A stretch of DNA of 64,000 bases from Tenacibaculum lutimaris (GCF_003610735.1 NZ_RAQM01000007.1:310001-374000); one strand, 5' to 3'; counted from the first letter of the stretch, positions 35,494 through 44,746 are shown. The notes: generated from the sequence alone by a model not told the origin. Program-made: numbers and translations.

Positions 35494-36333
35494 ATGAGCA
35501 AGAGAGTTATTTTTTACATAAGTATATTTTTAATTGCAACACAATTTATTTCTTGTAAAAAGAATGAAGGTTTTACCGAAAAAGTAAAAGTTTCGCTTCG
35601 AAATGTAGGGCATCAATTGTTGTTAACCAATCAAGATTCTACCTCACTGGTGCTGCCTATAAAAGAACTAAGTAAGTATAAACATCAGTTAACTTTTCAA
35701 AGTAATTTACAGGTAACACCCGATAGTTTGGTGTCGATTGTAAAAAGAAGTTTTTCTCAATCAGAATTACCTGCTAACTATCGTATAGAGGTAAAAGAAT
35801 GTTTAAATGAGGAAGTAGCTTACAGCTACGAAATGATGCAGAGTGAAGAAAATGCTATTGTGCCTTGTAAAGGAAGAGTGTTGCCTACCAATTGTTATTT
35901 TATAGAAGTTCAGTTTTTTAAAAATGAAAATAATACTCAATATTTTTTCTACGGATTTTTGCTTATAATTTCGGTTTTAGGCTTTGGGGTGTATCAAAAA
36001 AAGAAAAGAAAAGCAGTTGTCAACACAGGTTCTAACAATTCGCAAAGCTTGGGAAAATTTATGTTTTATCCTGAACAAAATAAGTTGCTTAAGGAAGCAG
36101 AAGAAATTCCGTTATCTAATAAAGAGTGTGAGTTATTAACTATTTTTATTCACAGACCCAACGAAGTAATTAAAAGAGAAGAATTGATGAAAAAGGTTTG
36201 GGAAGAAAACGGCGTTGTGGTAGGAAGAAGTTTAGATACCTATATTTCTAAACTCAGAAAAAAATTAAAAGACGATACTTCTATAAAAATAACCAATATT
36301 CACGGGGTAGGATATAAGTTAGAAATAGATTAA
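35494..36333 (+). CDS. membrane-anchored winged-helix transcriptional regulator
   Basis: The 279-aa protein begins with a hydrophobic export signal that ends in a possible lipobox (QFISC, Cys21), then about 125 residues that would be periplasmic, a membrane helix at about 150-167 (FFYGFLLIISVLGFGVY), and an OmpR/PhoB-type winged helix at about 186-278 with recognition helix around SLDTYISKLRKKL. This is a one-component, ToxR-like arrangement but with the DNA-binding domain at the C-terminus. I start at ATG 35494; an upstream frame from 35422 would put a basic non-conserved stretch before the signal. No receiver domain or kinase is adjacent. Signal and targets are unknown. Confidence 0.78.
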   Translation: MSKRVIFYISIFLIATQFISCKKNEGFTEKVKVSLRNVGHQLLLTNQDSTSLVLPIKELSKYKHQLTFQSNLQVTPDSLVSIVKRSFSQSELPANYRIEVKECLNEEVAYSYEMMQSEENAIVPCKGRVLPTNCYFIEVQFFKNENNTQYFFYGFLLIISVLGFGVYQKKKRKAVVNTGSNNSQSLGKFMFYPEQNKLLKEAEEIPLSNKECELLTIFIHRPNEVIKREELMKKVWEENGVVVGRSLDTYISKLRKKLKDDTSIKITNIHGVGYKLEID

Positions 36334-36338
36334 AGCCT

Positions 36339-36346
36339 TATTTTTG
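36339..36346 (+). promoter_or_regulatory. -7 element upstream of the ACC deaminase-like gene
   Basis: TATTTTTG matches TAnnTTTG, 18 nt before the ATG at 36365 and just after the winged-helix gene stop. Confidence 0.4.
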
Positions 36347-36364
36347 TGCTGATAACTTTTTACA

Positions 36365-37306
36365 ATGCTTTTTCAATTAGAAATTCCCATACCAGTAAAT
36401 CAACAAATTCACTTACCTATTTTAGCTTCAAAAGGAATTGAATTGTTTATAAAAAGAGAAGACACCATTCATCCGTTTGTTTCAGGGAATAAATTCAGAA
36501 AACTCAAATACAATATTGAAGAAGCAGAACGACAAGGAAAACAAACACTGTTAACTTTTGGAGGCGCTTTTTCAAACCATATTGCTGCTACTGCTGCTGC
36601 AGGAAAAATAGCTGGATTTAAAACCATCGGAATTATTAGAGGAGATGAATTAGGGAAGGATTTGACAAAAACACTTTCTCAAAATGCAACGTTGAAAAAT
36701 GCACACGACAACGGAATGGAGTTCCAGTTTGTGTCAAGAGATACCTATCGAAACAAAACTTCCGAAGATTTTATCAATCAATTAAAAAATGAGTTTGGTG
36801 ATTTTTACTTAGTTCCAGAAGGAGGAACGAATGTATTAGCGGTACAAGGCTGTGAAGAGATTTTAACAAATGAAGATGAAAAATTCAATTATATTTGTTG
36901 TGCAGTTGGTACTGGTGGAACCATTTCTGGATTGATAAATTCAGCTAAGAAACATCAAAAAGTGATAGGTTTTCCTGCATTGAAAGGTGATTTTTTAGTA
37001 GATGAGATTAAGCCTTTTGTAAAAGGGAATACAAATTGGAATTTGCAAACTGACTATCATTTTGGAGGTTATGGAAAATATACTCCGGAATTAATTCGTT
37101 TTATAAACGAATTTAAAGAGCAAACAAATATCCCGTTAGATCCAATTTATACAGGAAAACTGCTATATGGAATTATAGATTTGGTTTCGAAAAATGAATT
37201 TCCTGAAAACAGTAAAATATTAGCAATTCATACAGGAGGTTTACAAGGAATTGACGGAGTAAATCAAAAATTAAAGAATAAAAATCAAGAGTTAATCAAG
37301 GTTTAA
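36365..37306 (+). CDS. PLP-dependent ACC deaminase / D-cysteine desulfhydrase family enzyme
   Basis: The 313-aa fold-type II PLP enzyme has the lysine motif SGNKFRKLKYN (PLP lysine K43) and a phosphate-binding GTGGTISG loop (about residues 179-186). Relatives either open the ring of 1-aminocyclopropane-1-carboxylate or break down D-cysteine to pyruvate, sulfide and ammonia. Flavobacterial members are mostly automated ACC-deaminase calls, and the desulfhydrase role is as likely. The stop overlaps the start of the next gene by one base (TAATG). Confidence 0.82.
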   Translation: MLFQLEIPIPVNQQIHLPILASKGIELFIKREDTIHPFVSGNKFRKLKYNIEEAERQGKQTLLTFGGAFSNHIAATAAAGKIAGFKTIGIIRGDELGKDLTKTLSQNATLKNAHDNGMEFQFVSRDTYRNKTSEDFINQLKNEFGDFYLVPEGGTNVLAVQGCEEILTNEDEKFNYICCAVGTGGTISGLINSAKKHQKVIGFPALKGDFLVDEIKPFVKGNTNWNLQTDYHFGGYGKYTPELIRFINEFKEQTNIPLDPIYTGKLLYGIIDLVSKNEFPENSKILAIHTGGLQGIDGVNQKLKNKNQELIKV

Positions 37307-38100
37307 TGAAAATAAGAGTAGTTTTTTTAGCGGCATGCGCTGCGGTATTGGCAAGTTGTGGTTCAGGTAAAAATGTAGCAAGATCTACACCTAATCAAGT
37401 AGTATTGGAGACTAAAGAAGAAAAGGCTCCTGAGTTACCACAATTAGAGCAGATTAAGCGACCAGTAGCAACAACTACAAATCATACCGAAACTTATATT
37501 CAAAAGTTTGCACCGATTGCGGTTAAAAAAATGCACGAACACGGTATTCCTGCTAGTATTACGTTAGCACAAGGAGTATTAGAATCAGGAAGTGGTAGAA
37601 GCGCATTAGCTCTTAGATCAAACAACCATTTTGGAATTAAATGCCATAGAGGTTGGCAAGGGCATAGTGTAACTCACGATGATGATGAAAAAGGAGAATG
37701 TTTTAGAAAATATAAATATCCAGAAACATCGTACGAAGATCATTCACAGTTTTTATTAACTCGTAGCCGTTACGCAAGTTTGTTTAAACTTAGACACACC
37801 GATTACAAAGGTTGGGCGTATGGTTTGAAAAAAGCAGGCTATGCTACGGATAAACGATACCCGCAAAAGTTGATTTCTATTATTAATAAATACAATTTAT
37901 CTCAATATGATAGAGTTAAACCTGACGGATCACTAGCTTCTAAAAGACCAAGCTACAAAGAAGAATCTCATAAAGTACAAAAAGGAGATACATTATATTC
38001 GATTTCAAGAAGATATAACATTTCAGTACAACGATTAAAAGAGGTAAACGGGTTAAACGATAACACTATTAGTGTTGGTCAAGACTTGTTGGTAAAATAA
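37306..38100 (+). CDS. glucosaminidase-LysM lipoprotein (peptidoglycan hydrolase)
   Basis: The 264-aa lipoprotein has lipobox LASC (Cys18), a glucosaminidase domain at about residues 62-205 with the likely catalytic glutamate in GVLESGSGRSALA (E93) and the NNHFGIKCHRGW block, and one LysM domain at 216-263 (YKVQKGDTLYSISRRYNIS-like). It should cleave peptidoglycan glycan strands at the envelope. Translational coupling to the upstream PLP enzyme looks incidental to function. A hairpin follows. Confidence 0.9.
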   Translation: MKIRVVFLAACAAVLASCGSGKNVARSTPNQVVLETKEEKAPELPQLEQIKRPVATTTNHTETYIQKFAPIAVKKMHEHGIPASITLAQGVLESGSGRSALALRSNNHFGIKCHRGWQGHSVTHDDDEKGECFRKYKYPETSYEDHSQFLLTRSRYASLFKLRHTDYKGWAYGLKKAGYATDKRYPQKLISIINKYNLSQYDRVKPDGSLASKRPSYKEESHKVQKGDTLYSISRRYNISVQRLKEVNGLNDNTISVGQDLLVK

Positions 38101-38102
38101 AA

Positions 38103-38123
38103 AAGCGGAGCAATGCTCCGCTT
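38103..38123 (+). terminator. hairpin after the glucosaminidase gene
   Basis: AAGCGGAGC (38103-38111) pairs with GCTCCGCTT (38115-38123) with a 3-nt loop. The T tract is short, so it may stabilise the 3' end rather than terminate strongly. Confidence 0.65.
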
Positions 38124-38147
38124 CAATCAAACTAAACCCCAATCAAA

Positions 38148-39275
38148 TTACCAAGAGTAATTTTTCTTTTTCGCTTGCTTTTTAATAGCGTTAATCATTA
38201 CACTTTCTAATTCATTTTTCTTAGTGTTTTCTTGTTGCTTTTTAGTAACATAGATCTTTCTTTTCTTATTTAATTCTTGAATTTTTTGTTGAATTTCAGT
38301 ACGTTCTTTACGTTTCTTTTCAACATATACTTTAATTTCTTTTGCAGATTTGTTTTGTAAATTTTTAGGAAGCTGTTTCTTTTTTAATGTGCTGTAGTCA
38401 ATTTCTTTTTCTTTAGAAGCATCTACCAAATCCCATTCAGCATTATTATACAATTTTGAACTTTTGGTTACTGCACGCTTTACTACTACTGCTTCATCTA
38501 AACTTTCTGCATTCATGTCTTGTTTTGCCTGATTACTGTATTTAGAATATCCGTAAGAACCATAGTGAATGTAAGTATCGTTTAATCGTTTGTTTAAAAT
38601 GATAATATCGTTATCGTACGGAGTAACAATGTGCACAATATGTTTATTTTGATTAATGGTCATATAGTCTCCACCACCGTAAAAAGCTCCATCTTGCCAC
38701 ATTCCTGAAATTCCTTGGTTATAATCACCACAAAAAATGGTGTTTACTATAATATCTTTTTCTTTGGCATCGGTAATAGCGTCTTTGTAATTAACTTTTC
38801 CTTGTGTAAAAGGTTCATTTCCGGCAATAAAAATCATTTTTAAATCACGGTTGTTAGCTCCCCAGTCTAATTCGTTTAATGAAGTTTGAATTACTTGTCC
38901 GCAATACTCACTTCCTCCATTTGTACTTAAAGAAAATAAGTTTTCAGAAATTTCATCTAAATCACTGGTGAATTGTAAGACCTGTCGAATATATCCTTCT
39001 CTAGAAGATAAGTTTGAATTTCCATATTCATACAATGCGATTTCTAAATTTGGTGTAACTCCGTTGCTCTTAGCGTATGATAGTTCGTTTACAATTTCCC
39101 ATAACTGAGCTTTTGCTTGGTTAATAAGTCCGTCCATACTATTACTCGTATCTAGTAATAGGGCAACTTTAACAGTTTGTTTTTTTACTTTTCTTGTAGG
39201 TTGATAATCATTTGCGTAGGTGTTTGTTGCTAATAATAAGCAAATGAAGAATACTTTTAAAGCTTGCGTTTTCAT
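38148..39275 (-). CDS. secreted von Willebrand factor A domain protein
   Basis: The 375-aa protein has a signal peptide (residues 1-21, TNTYAN) and a vWA domain with the MIDAS motif DTSNSM (D42, S44, S46) running to about residue 230. The C-terminal third is Lys/Glu/Gln-rich coiled coil (about 290-370). It is presumably periplasmic or surface located and binds a partner through its metal site. The upstream gap 39276-39515 holds only a possible tiny frame. Biological role unknown. Confidence 0.85.
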   Translation of the reverse strand: MKTQALKVFFICLLLATNTYANDYQPTRKVKKQTVKVALLLDTSNSMDGLINQAKAQLWEIVNELSYAKSNGVTPNLEIALYEYGNSNLSSREGYIRQVLQFTSDLDEISENLFSLSTNGGSEYCGQVIQTSLNELDWGANNRDLKMIFIAGNEPFTQGKVNYKDAITDAKEKDIIVNTIFCGDYNQGISGMWQDGAFYGGGDYMTINQNKHIVHIVTPYDNDIIILNKRLNDTYIHYGSYGYSKYSNQAKQDMNAESLDEAVVVKRAVTKSSKLYNNAEWDLVDASKEKEIDYSTLKKKQLPKNLQNKSAKEIKVYVEKKRKERTEIQQKIQELNKKRKIYVTKKQQENTKKNELESVMINAIKKQAKKKNYSW

Positions 39276-39401
39276 AATTTTTTGTTTTTAGTTATTCATT
39301 GGATTTTAAAGTTTGATTGTGGTTAATTTCTATTCAAAACTACTTCCAACTTTTTTCTTAAAAAATCGAGAATGAGTAAACTATTAGTTTGATTTAGTAA
39401 A

Positions 39402-39512
39402 ATGATTAAGCAAATGAGTAAAGGGTGTTTTTTGATTGTTTTTTATAGTATTTTGATAGGGAACACGTTTTTTTGTATGGCTTTTTGTGAGTATGTTTAC
39501 AGTAAGAAATAA
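39402..39512 (+). CDS. possible 36-aa membrane peptide upstream of the histidine kinase
   Basis: A short ATG frame encodes a hydrophobic, cysteine-containing peptide (MIKQMSKGCFLIVFYSIL...) that could span the membrane once. It stops 3 nt before the histidine kinase ATG. The spacing suggests a leader peptide or a small coupled membrane protein, but a chance frame in AT-rich DNA is quite possible. Confidence 0.25.
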   Translation: MIKQMSKGCFLIVFYSILIGNTFFCMAFCEYVYSKK

Positions 39513-39515
39513 AGA

Positions 39516-41714
39516 ATGAATAAGATTTATTACATAGTATTTGTAGTTTTTTTACTGAGTTTTTCAACTGCATTCTCTCAAATAGAGAGTAAAACATCGA
39601 AAGAATTTTCGGTAAAAGTCCAAGTGGTTAATAATGAAACGCAGCAACCCATTAAAGATGCGAGAGTTGAAGTTAACGGACGAGTATTTTATTATTCAAA
39701 CATTAAAGGAGACTATACTGTTAAAGCCAGAGCAGGAGATCAATTAATGGTGTCGCATTCTGGTTTTGAAACAATTTTGTATACGATTAAAGATGATGAA
39801 GATATAAAGGTGCAAGTAGAAGGTTTTGTCCCTAAGAAAAAAACGAAATTAAGCCCCTATAGTCAAAAAGAGCGAGTGAGTTTGTATCCTCAATATTTAG
39901 ATTCTGTTCAATTTTACAAAAAGAAAGACATTGATAAGAGCTTGTCATTTATAGAGAAAATGCTGCTAGATGCTTCTTCCAAAAATAGACAAGCTATCAC
40001 TTATAAAGAACTGGCAGATGTATATTTTTATTGGAAACAGTATGATTTAGCTATTGAGAATTATCAAACGTCTTTACGTCAAGTTAACAACCCTGTTGTT
40101 CGATTACAACTAGCTAAAACAGCCTATTTAGCTAAAAATTATAAGGATAGTGAAGAAAACTATAAAAGGACTTTGAATGGTAAGTTGAACAGTTATCAGC
40201 AATTAACAGCATATCAAGGGTTGGGAGATGTGTACATGATTCAAAAAAACTTTGATCAAGCTAAAAATAACTATCAAAAAGCTTTAGAGATAGCTAAAGC
40301 GAATTTAATAACACCTAAAATAACAGATTTAAATTCTAAGCTAGCAGAAGTATATGCTGCGCAAGGAAATACTCAAAAAGCAGATGGCTACTATCAAAAT
40401 TCATTAAGACTGGCATCAGAAGAAAACAAAAAAAGATCGTTAAAGGAACAGCAAAAAGTAGCTGATTTTTACAATCAGTCTCAGCGATATGATGAAGAAA
40501 TTCAACTTCGAAAAGAGAGTTTGAAAGAAGCAGAAGATATACCACCTGTTGAAGCTGAAAATAATGAGTCTTTGGTAGATTCAATAACCTCGCAAAAAAT
40601 CAATTATAAAATAGGAAATGCGTACATGCAAAAAGCAGAGTACAATCAGGCGATTCCGTATTTAAAAAAGAGTATTGAAGATGCCGATAAAAATGAAGAT
40701 CTCATCATTCAAAAAGACGCAACCAAAAGGCTTTCGGAAGTATATGAAACCGTTGGAGATTATACAAAAGCGTTAAAAACGTACCAAGATTATGTTACGC
40801 TAGTAGATACGTTGTATTCACGAAAAGAACAGGAAATTCAACAAGTAAAACGCTTTAGTAAACGAATTTTAGATAATCAGAATAGAATAGCAAGTTTAGA
40901 AAAAGACAAAGAATTAAGTGAGAGTAAAATTAGTTTAGCTTATAAAGATCAGCAGTTGGTTCAAGAGAGTAACAAGCGTCAGCAATGGGTTATTTATTCA
41001 TTGATAGCAGGTTTTTTATTGATGATTTTGTTAGTGTATTTTATGTTTAGAACCAACAGGCAACAAAAATTAGCCAATAATTTGTTAGCGTTAAAATCGA
41101 TGCGTTCACAAATGAATCCGCATTTTATTTTTAATGCGTTAAATTCAGTAAACAGCTTTATCGCAGTAAGTGATGAGCGAAGCGCTAACAGATATTTATC
41201 GGAGTTTTCGACACTGATGCGTGCTGTGTTAGAAAATTCGGATGAAGATTTCATTCCGTTAACCAAAGAGATTGAATTGCTAGAGTTGTATGTAAAATTA
41301 GAACATAACCGATTTAAAGATAAGTTCGATTATAATATAGATATTGATAAAAGCATACCGCTTGATGAATATTCGATTCCGCCTATGTTATTACAACCGT
41401 ATATAGAAAATGCTATTTGGCATGGATTGAGATATAAGGAGGAAAAAGGGAAATTAAGTATTTCTATGACCAAAAAGGATAACGAGTCTATTAGAATTTT
41501 AATTGAAGATGATGGAGTTGGAAGAGAGAAATCAATAGAGATGAAAACTAAAAATCAGCTGAAGCAAAAATCAAAAGGAATGAGTACTATCAAAAAAAGA
41601 ATAGCTATTTTAAATGATATGTATCAAGATAGAATAAAGGTTGCTGTTTCTGATGCTTCTGAAGATGGGAGTGGAACTAAGGTTGAGTTGATTTTAAAAA
41701 GAAACAAAGTATGA
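39516..41714 (+). CDS. TPR-containing sensor histidine kinase (LytS/YehU type)
   Basis: The 732-aa protein has a signal peptide (1-22), a carboxypeptidase-regulatory-like beta domain (about 28-100), a series of TPR units (about 125-440), a coiled coil, one membrane helix (about 489-511) and a PF06580 kinase core. The phospho-accepting histidine is H536 in QMNPHFIFNALN; the ATP site includes LLQPYIENAIWHG and DDGVGR. The sensing part is periplasmic. Its last bases overlap the LytTR response regulator by 4 nt, so the two form a two-component system. Confidence 0.92.
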   Translation: MNKIYYIVFVVFLLSFSTAFSQIESKTSKEFSVKVQVVNNETQQPIKDARVEVNGRVFYYSNIKGDYTVKARAGDQLMVSHSGFETILYTIKDDEDIKVQVEGFVPKKKTKLSPYSQKERVSLYPQYLDSVQFYKKKDIDKSLSFIEKMLLDASSKNRQAITYKELADVYFYWKQYDLAIENYQTSLRQVNNPVVRLQLAKTAYLAKNYKDSEENYKRTLNGKLNSYQQLTAYQGLGDVYMIQKNFDQAKNNYQKALEIAKANLITPKITDLNSKLAEVYAAQGNTQKADGYYQNSLRLASEENKKRSLKEQQKVADFYNQSQRYDEEIQLRKESLKEAEDIPPVEAENNESLVDSITSQKINYKIGNAYMQKAEYNQAIPYLKKSIEDADKNEDLIIQKDATKRLSEVYETVGDYTKALKTYQDYVTLVDTLYSRKEQEIQQVKRFSKRILDNQNRIASLEKDKELSESKISLAYKDQQLVQESNKRQQWVIYSLIAGFLLMILLVYFMFRTNRQQKLANNLLALKSMRSQMNPHFIFNALNSVNSFIAVSDERSANRYLSEFSTLMRAVLENSDEDFIPLTKEIELLELYVKLEHNRFKDKFDYNIDIDKSIPLDEYSIPPMLLQPYIENAIWHGLRYKEEKGKLSISMTKKDNESIRILIEDDGVGREKSIEMKTKNQLKQKSKGMSTIKKRIAILNDMYQDRIKVAVSDASEDGSGTKVELILKRNKV

Positions 41715-42448
41715 CTATGAAAATAAGAGCAATTATTGTTGAGGATGAACAAATAAGTAGAGATATTCTACGAAACTATATTGCTAAATATTGCCCAAAT
41801 GTTGAATTATTAGGGGAGGCAAGTAATATTGAAGAAGCACAAAAACTAATTGAGAAGTACGAATTAGATTTGGTGTTTTTAGATGTAGAAATGCCTTTTG
41901 GTAATGCTTTTGATTTGCTAGAAAAAGTAGAAAATAAAACTTTTGAAGTAGTGTTTGTAACGGCATACGATCATTATGCTATTGAAGCGTTAAATAATCA
42001 AGCAACCTATTATTTGTTGAAACCTATTTCAATTGATAAGTTGATAAAAGCAGTGAGTTTAGTTACAGAAATTAAAGAAAAGGAAAATGAGTTAGAGAAT
42101 ACGATTTTAACACCCAAAACTACAGCTGTTAATGGTAAAATAACCATACCACAACAGGATGGTTTTGAGGTGGTAAATATTTATGATATTGTGTTTTGTA
42201 AGGCGGATGATAATTACACTGAAGTACATTTTAAAGACTCTAAAAAACTAGTAAGTAAAACACTTAAATATTTTGAAGATATCTTAAAAGATAATTCCTT
42301 TGCACGTATTCATAAATCGTTTTTAGTAAACGTAAATGAAATAACAAAATACAAGAAAGGAAAAGGTGGAAGCGTAATACTGTCAAACGGAAAAGAAATT
42401 ATGGTTTCATCATCCAAAAAAGCAAACTTATTATCATTTTTTAAATAA
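41711..42448 (+). CDS. LytTR-family response regulator
   Basis: The 245-aa protein has a receiver domain (E11/D12 acid pocket, phospho-acceptor D58 in VFLDVEMP, T/K switch in VTAYDHYA and LLKPI) and a C-terminal LytTR DNA-binding domain (about 145-243; HKSFLVNVNEI, VSSSKKANLL). ATG 41711 overlaps the kinase gene; ATG 41717 is an alternative start. It is the cognate regulator of the kinase just upstream. The stop lies 6 nt from the carbonic anhydrase gene, which may be in the same transcript. Confidence 0.92.
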   Translation: MTMKIRAIIVEDEQISRDILRNYIAKYCPNVELLGEASNIEEAQKLIEKYELDLVFLDVEMPFGNAFDLLEKVENKTFEVVFVTAYDHYAIEALNNQATYYLLKPISIDKLIKAVSLVTEIKEKENELENTILTPKTTAVNGKITIPQQDGFEVVNIYDIVFCKADDNYTEVHFKDSKKLVSKTLKYFEDILKDNSFARIHKSFLVNVNEITKYKKGKGGSVILSNGKEIMVSSSKKANLLSFFK

Positions 42449-42454
42449 AAATTT

Positions 42455-42973
42455 ATGCCAATAATAAAACCAGTAAACGGAAAACATCCACAGATACCAG
42501 AAGATTGTTATGTAGCAGAAAATGCTACTATTGTAGGGGATGTGCAAATGGGAAAAGAGTGTAGTGTATGGTTTAATGCGGTAATTCGTGGAGATGTACA
42601 TTACATAAAAATGGGAGATAAAGTAAATGTACAAGATGGCGCAGTAATACACGCTACGTATCAAAAATCACCAACAACTATTGGTAATAATGTATCGATA
42701 GGGCATAATGCTTTAGTGCATGGTTGTACGATACACGATAATGTATTGGTAGGTATGGGAAGTATTATTATGGATGATTGTGTGGTGGAATCGAATTCTA
42801 TTATAGCAGCAGGAGCTGTTGTGACCAAAAATACCCATATTGAAAGTGGAAGTGTATATGCTGGGGTTCCTGCAAAAAAAGTAAAAGATATTTCACAAGA
42901 GTTGATTTCAGGAGAAATTGATAGAATAGCCAATAACTATGTAAAATATTCAAGTTGGTTTAAGGAAGAGTAA
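42455..42973 (+). CDS. gamma-class carbonic anhydrase family protein
   Basis: The 172-aa protein is a left-handed beta-helix hexapeptide-repeat protein. The metal histidines of the gamma-CA family are present as H66 (VIHAT), H84 (GHNALVHG) and H89, along with R45/D47 in IRGDVHY. Many such YrdA/PaaY-like proteins bind zinc, but their carbonic anhydrase activity is uncertain. It follows a two-component pair and ends at a strong bidirectional terminator. Confidence 0.9.
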   Translation: MPIIKPVNGKHPQIPEDCYVAENATIVGDVQMGKECSVWFNAVIRGDVHYIKMGDKVNVQDGAVIHATYQKSPTTIGNNVSIGHNALVHGCTIHDNVLVGMGSIIMDDCVVESNSIIAAGAVVTKNTHIESGSVYAGVPAKKVKDISQELISGEIDRIANNYVKYSSWFKEE

Positions 42974-42981
42974 ATAAAAAG

Positions 42982-43017
42982 AAAAACCCCTGTTTTAAAA
43001 ATAAAACAGGGGTTTTT
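42982..43017. terminator. bidirectional terminator after the gamma-carbonic anhydrase gene
   Basis: AAAAACCCCTGTTTTA (42982-42997) pairs perfectly with TAAAACAGGGGTTTTT (43002-43017), serving both convergent genes. Confidence 0.9.
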
Positions 43018-43046
43018 CAATCAAAACTAATCTACTAATAAACGAT

Positions 43047-43511
43047 TTATTTATCGTTATTATTTTCTTTTTGAGCTTTATTCATTCGGTGCTTTTTATG
43101 CTCACTCTTCTTTTTATGTCTGTTCATTTTTCTAGCAGCCATTTTCTCAAAACGTTCGTATTGTTGCTCATTTAAAATACGCTTCATTTCAGCTTTATAA
43201 GCAATCTGCTTATCTAGCATTTTGTTTTTCATGGTATAGCGCTCTTCAGTAGTAGGTTTACTATCGCTTACTTTTGTTACCTTTCTTTTAGCTCTCATTT
43301 CTTGTCTTTCGGCAATTTGCTTTGCAATTAAAGGTTTTATTTGTTTTTGTTGAGCATCAGTTAAATCTAATTTTAAGGTCATTTTTTTCAACCTTAACTC
43401 TGTTTGTTGTTCTACTGTTAATTGTTCACGCTTACCTTTATCTCCTTGTTGTGCTTGAGTAGTAACGGTAAATCCAACCGCTAAAACCAATACTGTTAGT
43501 AATTTCTTCAT
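43047..43511 (-). CDS. small exported Spy/LTxxQ-like helical protein
   Basis: The 154-aa protein has a signal peptide (residues 1-20, TTQAQQ) and an all-helical basic mature part with TVEQQTELRLKKM and DLTDAQQKQIKPL, resembling the LTxxQ motif of Spy/CpxP-like periplasmic proteins, then a Lys/His/Arg-rich tail (KMNRHKKKSEHKKH). Spy-like proteins act as periplasmic chaperones or stress sensors; the role here is inferred. Monocistronic. Confidence 0.7.
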   Translation of the reverse strand: MKKLLTVLVLAVGFTVTTQAQQGDKGKREQLTVEQQTELRLKKMTLKLDLTDAQQKQIKPLIAKQIAERQEMRAKRKVTKVSDSKPTTEERYTMKNKMLDKQIAYKAEMKRILNEQQYERFEKMAARKMNRHKKKSEHKKHRMNKAQKENNNDK

Positions 43512-43613
43512 GTTTATTAAAATTTAATTTTTTGTAATTATTTACATCTCTAAGACCTTTCTGGATTAAAAAAGTTTAAATTTGAAAGTATTTTTAACAT
43601 TTTTTTTATTTAG

Positions 43614-44591
43614 ATGAAGTCAATTTTTAGAGTTGTTTTAAGAATTTTATTGTTAGTCGTTAGTTTGGCTACAGTATTTTTTTTCTGGGCTTCTTCACCG
43701 ACAATGGATGAAGCTGAATATGCTAAAATAATCACTCATAATTATAATACAACAATTGATAATGATTCGATTTATAGTATTGTAACTTATAACATTGGTT
43801 ATTTAAGTGGAATGACCAATAACCGAGCAGTTGCAAAACCTAAAGAACTGTTTGATGGAAATTTGAAGAAGGTAGTGAAAGAAATTCAAAAGGTAAATCC
43901 TGATATATTGGCTTTCCAAGAGATAGATTATAATGCAGCAAGGTCGTATGAAGTAAATCAGGAAGAAGAAATAGCTAAACTAGGATATAATTATGTTGCA
44001 AGAGGAGTAAATTGGGATGAACACTATGTGCCTTTTCCTTATTGGCCACCAAGTATGCATTTTGGTAAAATAGTTTCAGGACAATCGATTTTAAGTAAAT
44101 ATGAACTCAAGGATTACCAACGAATAGTATTAGAGCGTGTTGCTGATAATCCTTTTTATAGAGATGCTTTGTATTTAGATCGATTGGTACAAGTAGCAAA
44201 AGTAGTTTTAGAAGGAAAAGAAGTGGTAGTAATAAATCTGCACTTAGAAGCTTTTGATAAACCAACACGAGTGCGTCAGTTTGAATATGTGTTGAGTTTA
44301 TTCAATAAATATAAGGAGGAGTACCCAACAATTTTATTGGGTGATTTTAATTCAAAAGCAAGAGATAACAAAGCAATTATTCAGAAAATGTTTGAAATGG
44401 ATGGAGTAGGGAATGGGGCATTTTCTTCTGAAAATCCAGAAAATACATTTGATACTAAAGATCCGGTAGAACGCATTGATTATATTTTTTATACAGAAAA
44501 TACCATAGAATATGTAGATGGTAGTGTGCTGAATGAATTTGGACAAGCATCAGACCATTTTCCTATTGAAATGAAATTTAGGTTAAAATAA
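43614..44591 (+). CDS. endonuclease/exonuclease/phosphatase family protein, membrane anchored
   Basis: The 325-aa protein has one N-terminal membrane helix (about 8-26) and an EEP domain: VTYNIGYLSG, FQEIDYNA (catalytic Glu, about residue 103), LGDFNSKARDN (about 243-253) and ASDHFPIEM (catalytic His near the C-terminus). It could be a phosphodiesterase, nuclease or sphingomyelinase-like enzyme acting outside the cytoplasm. The substrate is not known. Confidence 0.85.
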   Translation: MKSIFRVVLRILLLVVSLATVFFFWASSPTMDEAEYAKIITHNYNTTIDNDSIYSIVTYNIGYLSGMTNNRAVAKPKELFDGNLKKVVKEIQKVNPDILAFQEIDYNAARSYEVNQEEEIAKLGYNYVARGVNWDEHYVPFPYWPPSMHFGKIVSGQSILSKYELKDYQRIVLERVADNPFYRDALYLDRLVQVAKVVLEGKEVVVINLHLEAFDKPTRVRQFEYVLSLFNKYKEEYPTILLGDFNSKARDNKAIIQKMFEMDGVGNGAFSSENPENTFDTKDPVERIDYIFYTENTIEYVDGSVLNEFGQASDHFPIEMKFRLK

Positions 44592-44610
44592 AAAGTGAAG
44601 TATAAAACTA

Positions 44611-44640
44611 AAAAACCCGAACAAATTTGTTCGGGTTTTT
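44611..44640. terminator. bidirectional terminator between the EEP gene and tRNA-Phe
   Basis: AAAAACCCGAACAAA (44611-44625) is directly followed by its inverse TTTGTTCGGGTTTTT (44626-44640). It serves the EEP gene on + and the tRNA operon on -. Confidence 0.88.
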
Positions 44641-44644
44641 ATCG

Positions 44645-44717
44645 TGGTGCCTCCAGGAATCGAACCAGGGACACAAGGATTTTCAGTCCTTTGCTCTACC
44701 AACTGAGCTAAGGCACC
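44645..44717 (-). tRNA. tRNA-Phe (GAA), copy 1
   Basis: The minus strand folds as a 73-nt tRNA: acceptor GGTGCCT with AGGCACC, D arm GCTC..GAGC, anticodon loop CTGAAAA with anticodon GAA, and T arm with GGTTCGATTCC. The 3' CCA is not encoded. It is identical to the copy at 44781-44853. Confidence 0.97.
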
Positions 44718-44746
44718 AGTTTGCTTTTAAAAGTAACATCTTTAAA

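Noticed and set aside
35220..35501. 93-codon minus-strand frame in the repeat cluster
   Set aside because: It consists of the GTCATTTCGA-type palindromes and has no coding character.
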